From positions 1 to 25,867 of the forward strand of contig NZ_JADWYQ010000063.1 in NCBI RefSeq assembly GCF_022414575.1: DNA of 25,867 nt, written 5' to 3'. The translations under genes and the position numbers were made by a program. This DNA is from Streptomyces sp. MUM 178J (lineage in GTDB: Bacteria; Actinomycetota; Actinomycetes; Streptomycetales; Streptomycetaceae). The notes under the pieces are model-generated. The model was not told the origin of the DNA, did not search any database, and was given only the letters and a program-made list of their open reading frames with translations. Below, one piece after another: positions 17,209-23,581 of the stretch; position 1 is the stretch's first letter, and every line of letters starts with the position of its first letter.

Positions 17209-17484
17209 TCAGCTCCTGTGGTCGTACGAAGATGACGGCGGGCGCGCGTCGAGCGCGGTCAGCGCATCGCGCAGCCCCCTGTGTACATCCTCGTACACCT
17301 CGAGATGGCCTTCCGCCGGGAGGTGGTCGGCATCGGCCAGCCGCTCCAGCAGGCCATCGATCACGGCATCCCCGGTGGGCGTCCGCGCCACCCCGAGAGG
17401 CGCGGGCCCGGCGGGGCCCGGTGCCGGCACCGGTGCCGGTGCCGGCGCCGGGTTCTCCGCGTCCGGCATCGTGTCGTCGCTCAT
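17209..17484 (-). CDS. Small conserved actinobacterial protein upstream of tlyA
   Basis: 91 residues. The first half is a Pro/Ala repeat (NPAPAPAPVPAPGPAGPAP) encoded by 6-bp GGTGCC-type repeats; the second half, about 45-79, is the conserved part: IDGLLERLADADHLPAEGHLEVYEDVHRGLRDAL, probably two amphipathic helices. No known domain. A small protein occupies the same place before tlyA in mycobacteria (as I recall, Rv1693). Its stop is 7 bases from the tlyA start. The ATG is only 6 bases from a TAGCGT box, so the mRNA may be leaderless. Function unknown. Confidence 0.75.
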   Translation of the reverse strand: MSDDTMPDAENPAPAPAPVPAPGPAGPAPLGVARTPTGDAVIDGLLERLADADHLPAEGHLEVYEDVHRGLRDALTALDARPPSSSYDHRS

Positions 17485-17490
17485 GCCCAG

Positions 17491-17496
17491 ACGCTA
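17491..17496 (-). promoter_or_regulatory. Candidate -10 box, leaderless start of the tlyA operon
   Basis: Minus strand TAGCGT (17496-17491), six bases before the ATG at 17484. In streptomycetes a TANNNT box about 7 bases before a start codon is the typical mark of leaderless transcripts. No convincing -35 box. Confidence 0.45.
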
Positions 17497-17509
17497 CCGC
17501 GCCCTGGGG

Positions 17510-17515
17510 TACGGT
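17510..17515 (+). promoter_or_regulatory. Candidate -10 box, leaderless start of the SCP2-like gene
   Basis: TACGGT, eight bases before ATG 17524. With the opposite TAGCGT box it fills the 39-base divergent gap, so the two promoters overlap and may exclude each other. No Shine-Dalgarno sequence precedes the ATG. Confidence 0.45.
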
Positions 17516-17523
17516 CGGTCGCG

Positions 17524-17874
17524 ATGGCCACGACGGAAGAGTGCCGTGACGCGCTCGACAGACTTTCGGACAGCCTCGCCCGGGCGGACGGCGGCGTACG
17601 CGCGGCCGCCGCACTCGACCGGTCCCTCAGCTGCCATATCACCGATCTGCGGATCACCTTCACCGGCCGCCTCTCCGCCGGCCGCATCACCGTCACCGAC
17701 GCCCTCCCCGGCCCCCCGCCCGCCGAAAGGGCCCAGATCCGCCTCACGATGGCCGGCGACGACCTGCTGGCCCTGGTGGCCGGCGACCTGGACTTCGCGA
17801 GGGCGTGGGCATCGGGGCGGGTGCGGCTGGAGGCGGGGGTCCGCGATCTGCTACGCCTGCGTTCCCTGCTCTGA
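17524..17874 (+). CDS. SCP2 sterol-binding-domain-like small protein
   Basis: 116 residues. The pattern resembles SCP2-family lipid-binding proteins: an N-terminal helix (TEECRDALDRLSDSLA), beta strands (LRITFTGRLSAGRITVTDAL), IRLTMAGDDLLALVAGDLDFARAWASGRVRLE, and a C-terminal LLRLRSLL helix. The GDLDFARAWASGRV segment is the typical hallmark. No signal peptide, so cytosolic; ligand unknown. It is transcribed away from the tlyA operon and runs convergently into the ABC ATPase gene, overlapping it by 24 bases. Confidence 0.82.
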   Translation: MATTEECRDALDRLSDSLARADGGVRAAAALDRSLSCHITDLRITFTGRLSAGRITVTDALPGPPPAERAQIRLTMAGDDLLALVAGDLDFARAWASGRVRLEAGVRDLLRLRSLL

Positions 17875-18747
17875 CCGGCGCGAATCCAGCCGCTCCTGCG
17901 TTCGGGCAGCTCCAGCTTCGGGGGCGGAGCCCCCGAGGGCGCGAGGTCCGGGGCGGAGCCCCCGAGATCTCCGCCCCGCCGGCACCACCAACGGGGTCCC
18001 CGTCTCCGGATCCTCGATCACCTGGCACCGCAGCCCGAACACCCGCTCCACCCGCTCCGCCGTCACCACCTCCGCGGGCGGTCCCTCCGCCACGATCCGC
18101 CCGCCGCGCATCGCCACCAGGTGGGTGGCATACCGGGCGGCGTGGTTGAGGTCGTGCAGCACGGCCACGAGCGTGCGCCCCTGTGTCTCGTGCAGTTCGG
18201 CGCAGAGGTCGAGGACATCGATCTGGTGCTGGATGTCGAGGAAGGTCGTGGGCTCGTCCAGGAGCAGCAGCGGCGTCTGCTGTGCCAGCGCCATCGCGAT
18301 CCACACACGCTGCCGCTGTCCGCCGGACAGCTCGTCGACATAGCGGTCCGCCAGCTCGCCGACTCCGGTCGCGGCCATCGACTCCTCGACGATCCGCTCG
18401 TCGTCGGGCGAGTACTGGCGCAGCAGCCCCTGGTGCGGATAGCGGCCGCGTGCGACGAGATCCGCGACGGTGATCCCGTCCGGCGCGATGGACGACTGGG
18501 GCAGCAGCCCGAGCGTCCTGGCGACCTTCTTCGCGGACATGGACTGGATCACCTGGCCGTCCAGCAGGATCCGGCCCTCGGACGGCTTCAGCATCCGGGA
18601 CAGGGCACGGAGCAGCGTGGACTTGCCGCAGCCGTTGGGGCCGACGATGACCGTGAAGGAATGGTCGGGGATCTGCACCGAGAGGTTCTCGGCGATGACC
18701 CGCTGGTCGTAGCCGAGGGTGACCGATTCGGCGGTGAGGCGCGGCAT
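17851..18747 (-). CDS. Iron-siderophore ABC transporter, ATP-binding protein
   Basis: FecE/FepC-type ATPase powering import through the two permeases encoded upstream. 298 residues from ATG 18747. Walker A GPNGCGKST (36-44), Q-loop LLPQ (81-84), signature LSGGQRQR (140-147), Walker B LLLLDEP (160-166), H-loop His198. VFGLRCQVIEDPETGTPLVVPAG is the normal end of this subfamily; here about 40 more residues follow, encoded by a terminator-type repeat. The start at 18747 has AGGAG 10 bases upstream. An earlier in-frame ATG at 18816 forms an ATGA overlap with the permease stop and adds 23 poorly conserved residues; either may be used. Confidence 0.95.
   Translation of the reverse strand: MPRLTAESVTLGYDQRVIAENLSVQIPDHSFTVIVGPNGCGKSTLLRALSRMLKPSEGRILLDGQVIQSMSAKKVARTLGLLPQSSIAPDGITVADLVARGRYPHQGLLRQYSPDDERIVEESMAATGVGELADRYVDELSGGQRQRVWIAMALAQQTPLLLLDEPTTFLDIQHQIDVLDLCAELHETQGRTLVAVLHDLNHAARYATHLVAMRGGRIVAEGPPAEVVTAERVERVFGLRCQVIEDPETGTPLVVPAGRRSRGLRPGPRALGGSAPEAGAARTQERLDSRRSEQGTQA
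17918..17977. repeat. Paired GGGGCGGAGCCCC hairpins, terminator-type repeat
   Basis: First hairpin TCGGGGGC-GGA-GCCCCCGA (17918-17936); second GGGGC-GGA-GCCCC (17950-17962), which can instead pair GGGGCGGAG (17950-17958) with CTCCGCCCC (17969-17977). This element type is common in streptomycete spacers and would terminate both convergent units, yet here it lies inside the ABC ATPase reading frame. Confidence 0.65.
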
Positions 18748-18812
18748 GGTCGTCGTACTCCTGGATCTCCTGGTTTCCGGTCCCTGACGGGGGGCGTGCG
18801 GCGCCCGCTGGC

Positions 18813-19886
18813 TCATATGCGTCCCGCCTTGCGTTCGGTGAACAGCAGCCACAGCAGATAGCAGCCGCCGAGAACCCCCGTCACCACGCCCACCGGCAGC
18901 TGACGCTCCCCGAAGGCGTTCATGGAGATCCAGTCGGCTGCCAGCAGCAGCGCCGCGCCCATGGCGGAGCCGGCCGCGAGGTTGGGGCCGGGCGAGCGGG
19001 TCAGCCGCCGTGCCAGCTGCGGGGCGCTCAGCGCCACGAAGGCGATGGGGCCGGCGGCCGCCGTCGCCACCGCGATGAGCAGCACCCCGGACCCCATCAG
19101 CACCACACGGGTGCGCTCGACCGGCACGCCGAGCGCATGGGCGGCGTCGTCGCCCATCTCCAGCATCCTCAGATGCCGCGCATGGGCGAGCACCAGCGGT
19201 ACGACGACGGCGCACAGCGCGAGCAGCGGCCAGAACTGCGCCCAGTCGCGACCGTCCAGGGAACCGGTGATCCACAGCGTGGCGCGGGTGGCGTCGACGA
19301 TGCTCGCCTTGGTGAGCAGATAGTGGATCGCGGCGGTGAGCATCGCGGCGCCGCCGATGCCGACGAGGACCAGCCGGTAGCCCTGCACGCCGCGCTTCCA
19401 CGCCAGCAGATACACCGCGGCGCCGGTCGCCAGTCCGCCGACGACCGCGCCGCCGGCGACCGCGAACTGCCCGCCGTGGAAGAGCACGATCACGGTGAGC
19501 GCGCCGACCGTGGAACCCTGCCCGAAACCGATGACGTCCGGGCTGCCGAGCGGATTGCGCGTCAGCGTCTGGAAGACGGCCCCGCTGAGCGCGAGGGAAC
19601 CGCCGACGAGGACGGCCACGAGCGCCCGCGGCAGCCGCAGGTCGTGGACGATGAACTCCTGGGCGGCCGTGCCGTTCCCGAGCAGCGTGGCGACGACGTC
19701 GCCCGGGGCCATCGGGAACTCCCCGCTGCCGATGACGAGGACGCCGGCGGCGAGGACCGCCGCGGTCAGCAGGGCGACGACCGCCGAGGCCCGGGAATCG
19801 ATCCGGAGGGAGAACCCGCCGGGCGTGCGTATGGCCTTCACGGCCTTCACCTTCACGGCCTTCGCCCTCACAGCGTCCGCCCTCAC
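18813..19886 (-). CDS. FecCD-family iron-siderophore permease (second)
   Basis: 357 residues, about 9-10 hydrophobic segments beginning with AVVALLTAAVLAAGVLVIG. FecCD hallmarks: LRLPRALVAVLVGGSLALSGAVFQTLTRNPLGSPDVIGFGQGS, MLEMGDDAAHALGVPVER (the EAA-like coupling helix contacting the ATPase), GPIAFVALSAPQLARRL and GERQLPVGVVTGVLGGCYLLWLL. The start is taken as GTG at 19886, a GTGA overlap with the previous permease; three more in-frame GTGs follow at 15-base steps in a small repeat. The basic N-terminus VRADAVRAKAVKVKAVKA lies before the first membrane segment. It ends in an ATGA overlap with the possible early start of the ATPase gene. Confidence 0.93.
   Translation of the reverse strand: MRADAVRAKAVKVKAVKAIRTPGGFSLRIDSRASAVVALLTAAVLAAGVLVIGSGEFPMAPGDVVATLLGNGTAAQEFIVHDLRLPRALVAVLVGGSLALSGAVFQTLTRNPLGSPDVIGFGQGSTVGALTVIVLFHGGQFAVAGGAVVGGLATGAAVYLLAWKRGVQGYRLVLVGIGGAAMLTAAIHYLLTKASIVDATRATLWITGSLDGRDWAQFWPLLALCAVVVPLVLAHARHLRMLEMGDDAAHALGVPVERTRVVLMGSGVLLIAVATAAAGPIAFVALSAPQLARRLTRSPGPNLAAGSAMGAALLLAADWISMNAFGERQLPVGVVTGVLGGCYLLWLLFTERKAGRI
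19833..19886 (-). repeat. 15-bp in-frame repeat at the start of the second permease
   Basis: Units GTGAGGGCGGACGCT, GTGAGGGCGAAGGCC, GTGAAGGTGAAGGCC and a partial GTGAAGGCC. Each starts with an in-frame GTG, and each carries GAGG or GAAGG that could act as Shine-Dalgarno sequence for a following GTG. The encoded pentapeptides are VRADA, VRAKA, VKVKA. Confidence 0.7.
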
Positions 19887-20941
19887 AGCTTGGCCATCCT
19901 CTTGCGGCGTACGAGAGCGATGAAGACGGGGCCTCCGAGCAGCGCGGTGACGATGCCGACCTGAAGCTCTCCGGGGCGTGTGACGACGCGTCCGACGACG
20001 TCCGCGCCGAGCAGCAACACCGGCGAGAGGACGATGGCGTAGGGCAGGATCCAGCGCATGTCGGGGCCGGTGACGCTGCGCACCAGGTGCGGGATCATCA
20101 GCCCGACGAACACGATCGGTCCGCAGGCGGCGGTGGCCCCGCCGCACAGCAGCGTGACGGCGAGCATCGACAGCACACGGGTGCGGGCAAGACGCGCGCC
20201 CAGGGAGCGGGCGGTGTCCTCACCCAGCTCCATCGCGTTGAGCGGCCGCGCAAGCGCCAGCGCCAGCACGATGCCGATGCCGATGAACGGCGCGACCTTC
20301 GCGACGGTGTCCATGTCCGCCGACGCGAGGGAGCCGACGGTCCAGAAGCGGATGCGGTCGAGCGCCGCGGAGTCCAGCAGCTGTACGGCGTTGACATAGC
20401 CGTAGAGCGCGGCGGTGGCGGCGGTGCCGGCGAGCGCCAGTCGTACGGGCGTGCCCCCGCGACGGCCGCCGAGGAGGTAGACGAGGGCGGAGACGACGGC
20501 GGCGCCGAGGAACGCGAACCACACATAGCCGTTGAGCGAGGTCACGCCGAGGAAGCTGATGGCGGAGACGACGGCCGCGGATGCGCCCGCGTTGACGCCC
20601 AGCAGCCCGGGCTCTGCCAGCGGATTGCGGGTCAGCGCCTGCATCACCGCTCCGGCCAGCCCGAGAGCGACTCCCGCGAGCAGCCCGAGCAGCGTCCGCG
20701 GTACGCGCACATCGTGCACGATGACGTCATTGTCGGTGCCCGTGTAGTGGAACAGCCCGTGCCACACATCGGAGAGCGGAATCGATTTTGCGCCGACGGC
20801 GATGCTTGCGAGGCAGATGAGCAGCAGCATGCCGACGGCCGCGAACAGGCCGGCCACGCGCACCGCCCGCCGCCTCCGGGACACCGCAGAAACGGCTGCT
20901 GCGGGTGCCGCGCTCCGCTCGGGGGGACTCTCAACCAACAC
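19883..20941 (-). CDS. FecCD-family iron-siderophore permease (first)
   Basis: 352 residues with about 9-10 membrane segments starting at VAGLFAAVGMLLLICLASIAVG. FecCD marks: VRVPRTLLGLLAGVALGLAGAVMQALTRNPLAEPGLLGVNAGAS, AMELGEDTARSLGARLARTRVL (coupling helix), CGPIVFVGLMIPHLVRSVTGPDMRWILP, and RPGELQVGIVTALLGGPVFIALVRR. First gene of the importer operon. GTG 20941 lies 6 bases after a TAACCT -10 box, so translation may be leaderless; AAGGAG upstream is 16 bases away, too far for a normal start. No periplasmic/lipoprotein binding protein is adjacent, so the pair probably uses one encoded elsewhere. Confidence 0.94.
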   Translation of the reverse strand: MLVESPPERSAAPAAAVSAVSRRRRAVRVAGLFAAVGMLLLICLASIAVGAKSIPLSDVWHGLFHYTGTDNDVIVHDVRVPRTLLGLLAGVALGLAGAVMQALTRNPLAEPGLLGVNAGASAAVVSAISFLGVTSLNGYVWFAFLGAAVVSALVYLLGGRRGGTPVRLALAGTAATAALYGYVNAVQLLDSAALDRIRFWTVGSLASADMDTVAKVAPFIGIGIVLALALARPLNAMELGEDTARSLGARLARTRVLSMLAVTLLCGGATAACGPIVFVGLMIPHLVRSVTGPDMRWILPYAIVLSPVLLLGADVVGRVVTRPGELQVGIVTALLGGPVFIALVRRKRMAKL

Positions 20942-20945
20942 CCGG

Positions 20946-20964
20946 TTAGGTTAGCCTCTCCTTT
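20946..20964. promoter_or_regulatory. Iron box (DmdR1/IdeR-type operator)
   Basis: TTAGGTTAGCCTCTCCTTT on the plus strand. Against the symmetrical consensus TTAGGTTAGGCTAACCTAA it matches 14 of 19, with the left nine bases perfect. It ends 4 bases before the permease start codon and overlaps the candidate -10, the geometry expected for Fe(II)-dependent repression. The gene function (iron-siderophore import) agrees. Confidence 0.78.
20948..20953 (-). promoter_or_regulatory. Candidate -10 box of the iron importer operon
   Basis: Minus strand TAACCT, lying wholly inside the iron box and six bases before GTG 20941. This predicts transcription starting at or beside the start codon. No clear -35 box is seen. 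Confidence 0.4.
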
Positions 20965-21017
20965 TCCACACCTGAGCCAGTGCCCCTGCGGCTCCGTCCG
21001 CGGCTGACGGCTGACGA

Positions 21018-22103
21018 CTAAAGCCCCAGCCGCGCCAGCGCCTTCCCCGCGTCCAGCCCGCACACTCCGTCCCCCGCGTAATGCCACGCCGCCGCGCACA
21101 GCGCCCGCAGCCCGTCGAGAACGGTCCCCTCGGACTCCGTTCCCCCGCTCCGCTCCTCGAGCCGCACCAGCCCGTCCCCGACGGAGGCGGCCCACCCGCC
21201 GCAGGCGAACGCCTCCTCGACGGACTCGACGGACTCGACGGCCGTCACCTCCGGCTGTCCGGTCAGCAGCCCGCGCAGATCGGCGTCCACATAGGTCGGC
21301 CGGTGCTCCGGCGGCGCCGCCAGCAACTGCGCCGCGTCCGTCACACCCGTCAGCACCAGCAGCGAGTCCACACCTCCGTTGAACGCGCCCTCGATGTCCG
21401 TGTCCAGCCGGTCGCCCACCACCAGCGGCCGCCGCGCACCCGTCCGCAGGATCGTCTCCCTGTGCATGGGCGGCAGCGGCTTGCCCGCCACCTGCGGCTC
21501 CGCCCCCGTGGCGATGCGTACCACCTCCACCGCCGCCCCATTGCCCGGCGCGATCCCCCGCGCGCCGGGAATCGTCAGATCCGTGTTGGAAGCGAACCAC
21601 GGCACCCCCCGGGCAATGGCGTAGCACGCCTCCGCGAACCGCCCCCACGCCAGCTCAGGGCCCCCGTACCCCTGCACCACGGCCGCCGGGTCGTCGTCCG
21701 CCGACTCCACAGGCACCAGCCCCCGCTCACGCAGCGCGACCCGCAGTCCGTCCCCGCCGACGACCAGCACGCCCGCACCCGCCGGAACCTGTTCGGCGAT
21801 CAGCCGGGCCACCGCCTGCGCCGAGGTGATCACATCGTCCGCCACCGCGGGAACGCCCAGCTCGGTCAGGTGGTCCGCCACGGTCCGGGGAGTGCGCAGC
21901 GCATTGTTGGTCACATACGCCAGATGCATCCCCCCGGCGCGTGCCGCCCCCAGCGACTCCACAGCGTGGGCGATGGCCGAGCCGCCCGCGTACACCACCC
22001 CGTCCAGGTCGAGCAGGGCGGTGTCGTACGCCTCGCTCAGCGCCGTCGCGCTGCCCTCCGGCCGAACCCTGACGCGGTTCGCCCGGTCCATTCGCTGACT
22101 CAT
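21018..22103 (-). CDS. HAD-IIA (NagD-like) sugar-phosphate phosphatase
   Basis: 361 residues. HAD motif I is DLDGVVY (32-38, nucleophile Asp32, acid Asp34), motif II Thr65 in VTNNA, motif III Lys208 in AGKPLPP, motif IV GDRLDTDIEGA (230-240). The alpha/beta cap between motifs II and III (including GYGGPELAWGRF) is the C2a type of class IIA. A C-terminal extension of about 100 residues follows. The M. tuberculosis protein at the equivalent place (as I recall, Rv1692) is a D-glycerol-3-phosphate phosphatase of similar length, the best functional guess; phosphoglycolate or nitrophenylphosphate activity is possible. The ATG has weak GGGA upstream. It is separated from the tlyA operon here by the iron transporter and the SCP2 gene. 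Confidence 0.92.
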   Translation of the reverse strand: MSQRMDRANRVRVRPEGSATALSEAYDTALLDLDGVVYAGGSAIAHAVESLGAARAGGMHLAYVTNNALRTPRTVADHLTELGVPAVADDVITSAQAVARLIAEQVPAGAGVLVVGGDGLRVALRERGLVPVESADDDPAAVVQGYGGPELAWGRFAEACYAIARGVPWFASNTDLTIPGARGIAPGNGAAVEVVRIATGAEPQVAGKPLPPMHRETILRTGARRPLVVGDRLDTDIEGAFNGGVDSLLVLTGVTDAAQLLAAPPEHRPTYVDADLRGLLTGQPEVTAVESVESVEEAFACGGWAASVGDGLVRLEERSGGTESEGTVLDGLRALCAAAWHYAGDGVCGLDAGKALARLGL

Positions 22104-22172
22104 TCCCTGCCCATTCCCGTCCGGTGTCCGGTCGATCTACTCCCCCGATCATCGCTCATCGCCCTGCGCACA

Positions 22173-22178
22173 TACGAT
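22173..22178 (+). promoter_or_regulatory. Candidate -10 box, leaderless start of the DUF1015-like gene
   Basis: TACGAT six bases before ATG 22185, with no Shine-Dalgarno sequence upstream. The 81-base gap must also hold the promoter of the divergent HAD gene. No clear -35 box. Confidence 0.45.
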
Positions 22179-22184
22179 GCTCAG

Positions 22185-23471
22185 ATGAGAACCGACGGTC
22201 CCGCGGCCGACGACGGCCTGCAGCTGGTCCCTTTCCGTGGACTCCGCTATGTCCCTGACCGGGTCGGCAGTCTCGCCGCCGTGACCTCACCGCCGTACGA
22301 CGTGGTCGTACGGCCCGACGGACTGCACCATCTGGAGTCCGCGGACCCGCACAACATCGTCCGGCTGATCCTGCCGCAGGCCTCCACTCCCGACGCGAGC
22401 CACCGGCAGGCCGCCGATGTGCTGTCCCACTGGCTCGACGAGGGCGTCCTGGCGCCGGACCCCGAACCGGCCCTCTATGTGTACGAGCAGTCCAAGGGCG
22501 ACCTTCTGCAGCGCGGCGTCATCGGCGCCCTCGCCCTGTCCGCCCCGTCGGCAGGCGTCGTCCTCCCCCATGAGGACGTGATGCCGGACATCGTCGAGGA
22601 CCGTGCCGCCCTGATGCGTTCGACGGCCGCCAATCTCGAACCGCTGCTTCTCACCTACCGCAGCGGCGCCGCCAACGGCACAGGGGCGACCGCCGTCATC
22701 GAGCGGACCGTGCAGCAGCCGCCGCTGCTGGCCACCACCACGGAGGACGGGTTCAGCCACCGGCTGTGGTCCGTCACCGACCCGTCCGATCTGGCCCAGA
22801 TCACCAACGATCTGGCCCACCGCCAGGCCCTGATCGCCGACGGCCACCACCGCTGGGCGACCTATCTGCGGCTCAACGAGGAGCACTCCTCCCCCAGTCC
22901 GTGGAACTACGGCCTGGTCCTTCTCATCGACACGGCCCGCTATCCGCTCCAGGTCCGCGCGATCCACCGGTTGCTGAACCAACTGCCGGTCGCCGACGCC
23001 CTCGCCGCGCTGGGCGACGCCTTCCGCATCCGGCACCTCGACGTTCCGCTGCCGAAGGCCCTGGACGCCCTCGCCGAGGCGGCGGAGGCCGGAAACGCCT
23101 TCCTGCTGGCCGGGGACGGCGGGTTCCATCTCATCGACCGCCCGGATCAGGACCTGCTGAACCGTACGATCCGCAACGACCGTCCCACCGCCTGGCGCAC
23201 CCTCGACGCGACCGTGCTGCACTCCACGCTCCTGGACCACATCTGGCGCATCCCGGACGCCCCCGAGCACATCTCGTACATCCATGCCACCGAAGCGGCC
23301 GTGGAGCAGGCGGAACGGCGCGGCGGAACGGCGGTGCTGATGCATCCGGTACGGGAGGACGTCGTACGCGACCTCGCGCGCGAAGGCGTCACGATGCCGC
23401 GCAAGTCCACCTCGTTCGGCCCGAAGCCGGCAACGGGCCTGGTGCTGCGCAGCCTAGAGCTGGACGACTGA
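22185..23471 (+). CDS. DUF1015 family protein (putative SerK/ParB-fold-like)
   Basis: 428 residues. Visible family features: LVPFRGLRYVPDRVGSLAAVTSPPYDVV near the N-terminus, DPHNIVRLILP, LYVYEQ, GVVLPHEDVMPDIVEDRAALMRSTAANLEPLLLTY, and IADGHHRWATYLRL in the middle. The last, with conserved Asp-Gly-His-His-Arg, resembles the catalytic signature of free-serine kinases, relatives of this family. No signal peptide or membrane segment. Reaction unknown here; the serine kinase suggestion is inference from family resemblance. The ATG matches the leaderless pattern. It converges on the R/D-repeat TPR gene across a bidirectional hairpin. Confidence 0.88.
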   Translation: MRTDGPAADDGLQLVPFRGLRYVPDRVGSLAAVTSPPYDVVVRPDGLHHLESADPHNIVRLILPQASTPDASHRQAADVLSHWLDEGVLAPDPEPALYVYEQSKGDLLQRGVIGALALSAPSAGVVLPHEDVMPDIVEDRAALMRSTAANLEPLLLTYRSGAANGTGATAVIERTVQQPPLLATTTEDGFSHRLWSVTDPSDLAQITNDLAHRQALIADGHHRWATYLRLNEEHSSPSPWNYGLVLLIDTARYPLQVRAIHRLLNQLPVADALAALGDAFRIRHLDVPLPKALDALAEAAEAGNAFLLAGDGGFHLIDRPDQDLLNRTIRNDRPTAWRTLDATVLHSTLLDHIWRIPDAPEHISYIHATEAAVEQAERRGGTAVLMHPVREDVVRDLAREGVTMPRKSTSFGPKPATGLVLRSLELDD

Positions 23472-23515
23472 CCGGCGACGGGCCGACACCGACCTGCCGA
23501 AGGCCCAAACACATG

Positions 23516-23553
23516 AGGAGGCTGCCACGCCAGGGTGGGCGTGGCAGCCTCCT
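23516..23553. terminator. Bidirectional terminator between convergent genes
   Basis: Perfect 16-bp inverted repeat AGGAGGCTGCCACGCC (23516-23531) / GGCGTGGCAGCCTCCT (23538-23553), loop AGGGTG, centred in the 110-base gap. On the minus strand the stem is followed by CATGTGTTTGGG, mildly U-rich; on the plus strand there is no U-tract. Confidence 0.85.
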
Positions 23554-23581
23554 GCTGTCCGCTGCTGCGAGTCCTACGCGT

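Noticed and set aside
17417..17440. GGTGCC/GGCACC palindromes in the small gene before tlyA as an operator
   Set aside because: They are the simple 6-bp repeat encoding the Pro/Ala stretch, so self-complementarity follows from the repeat unit.
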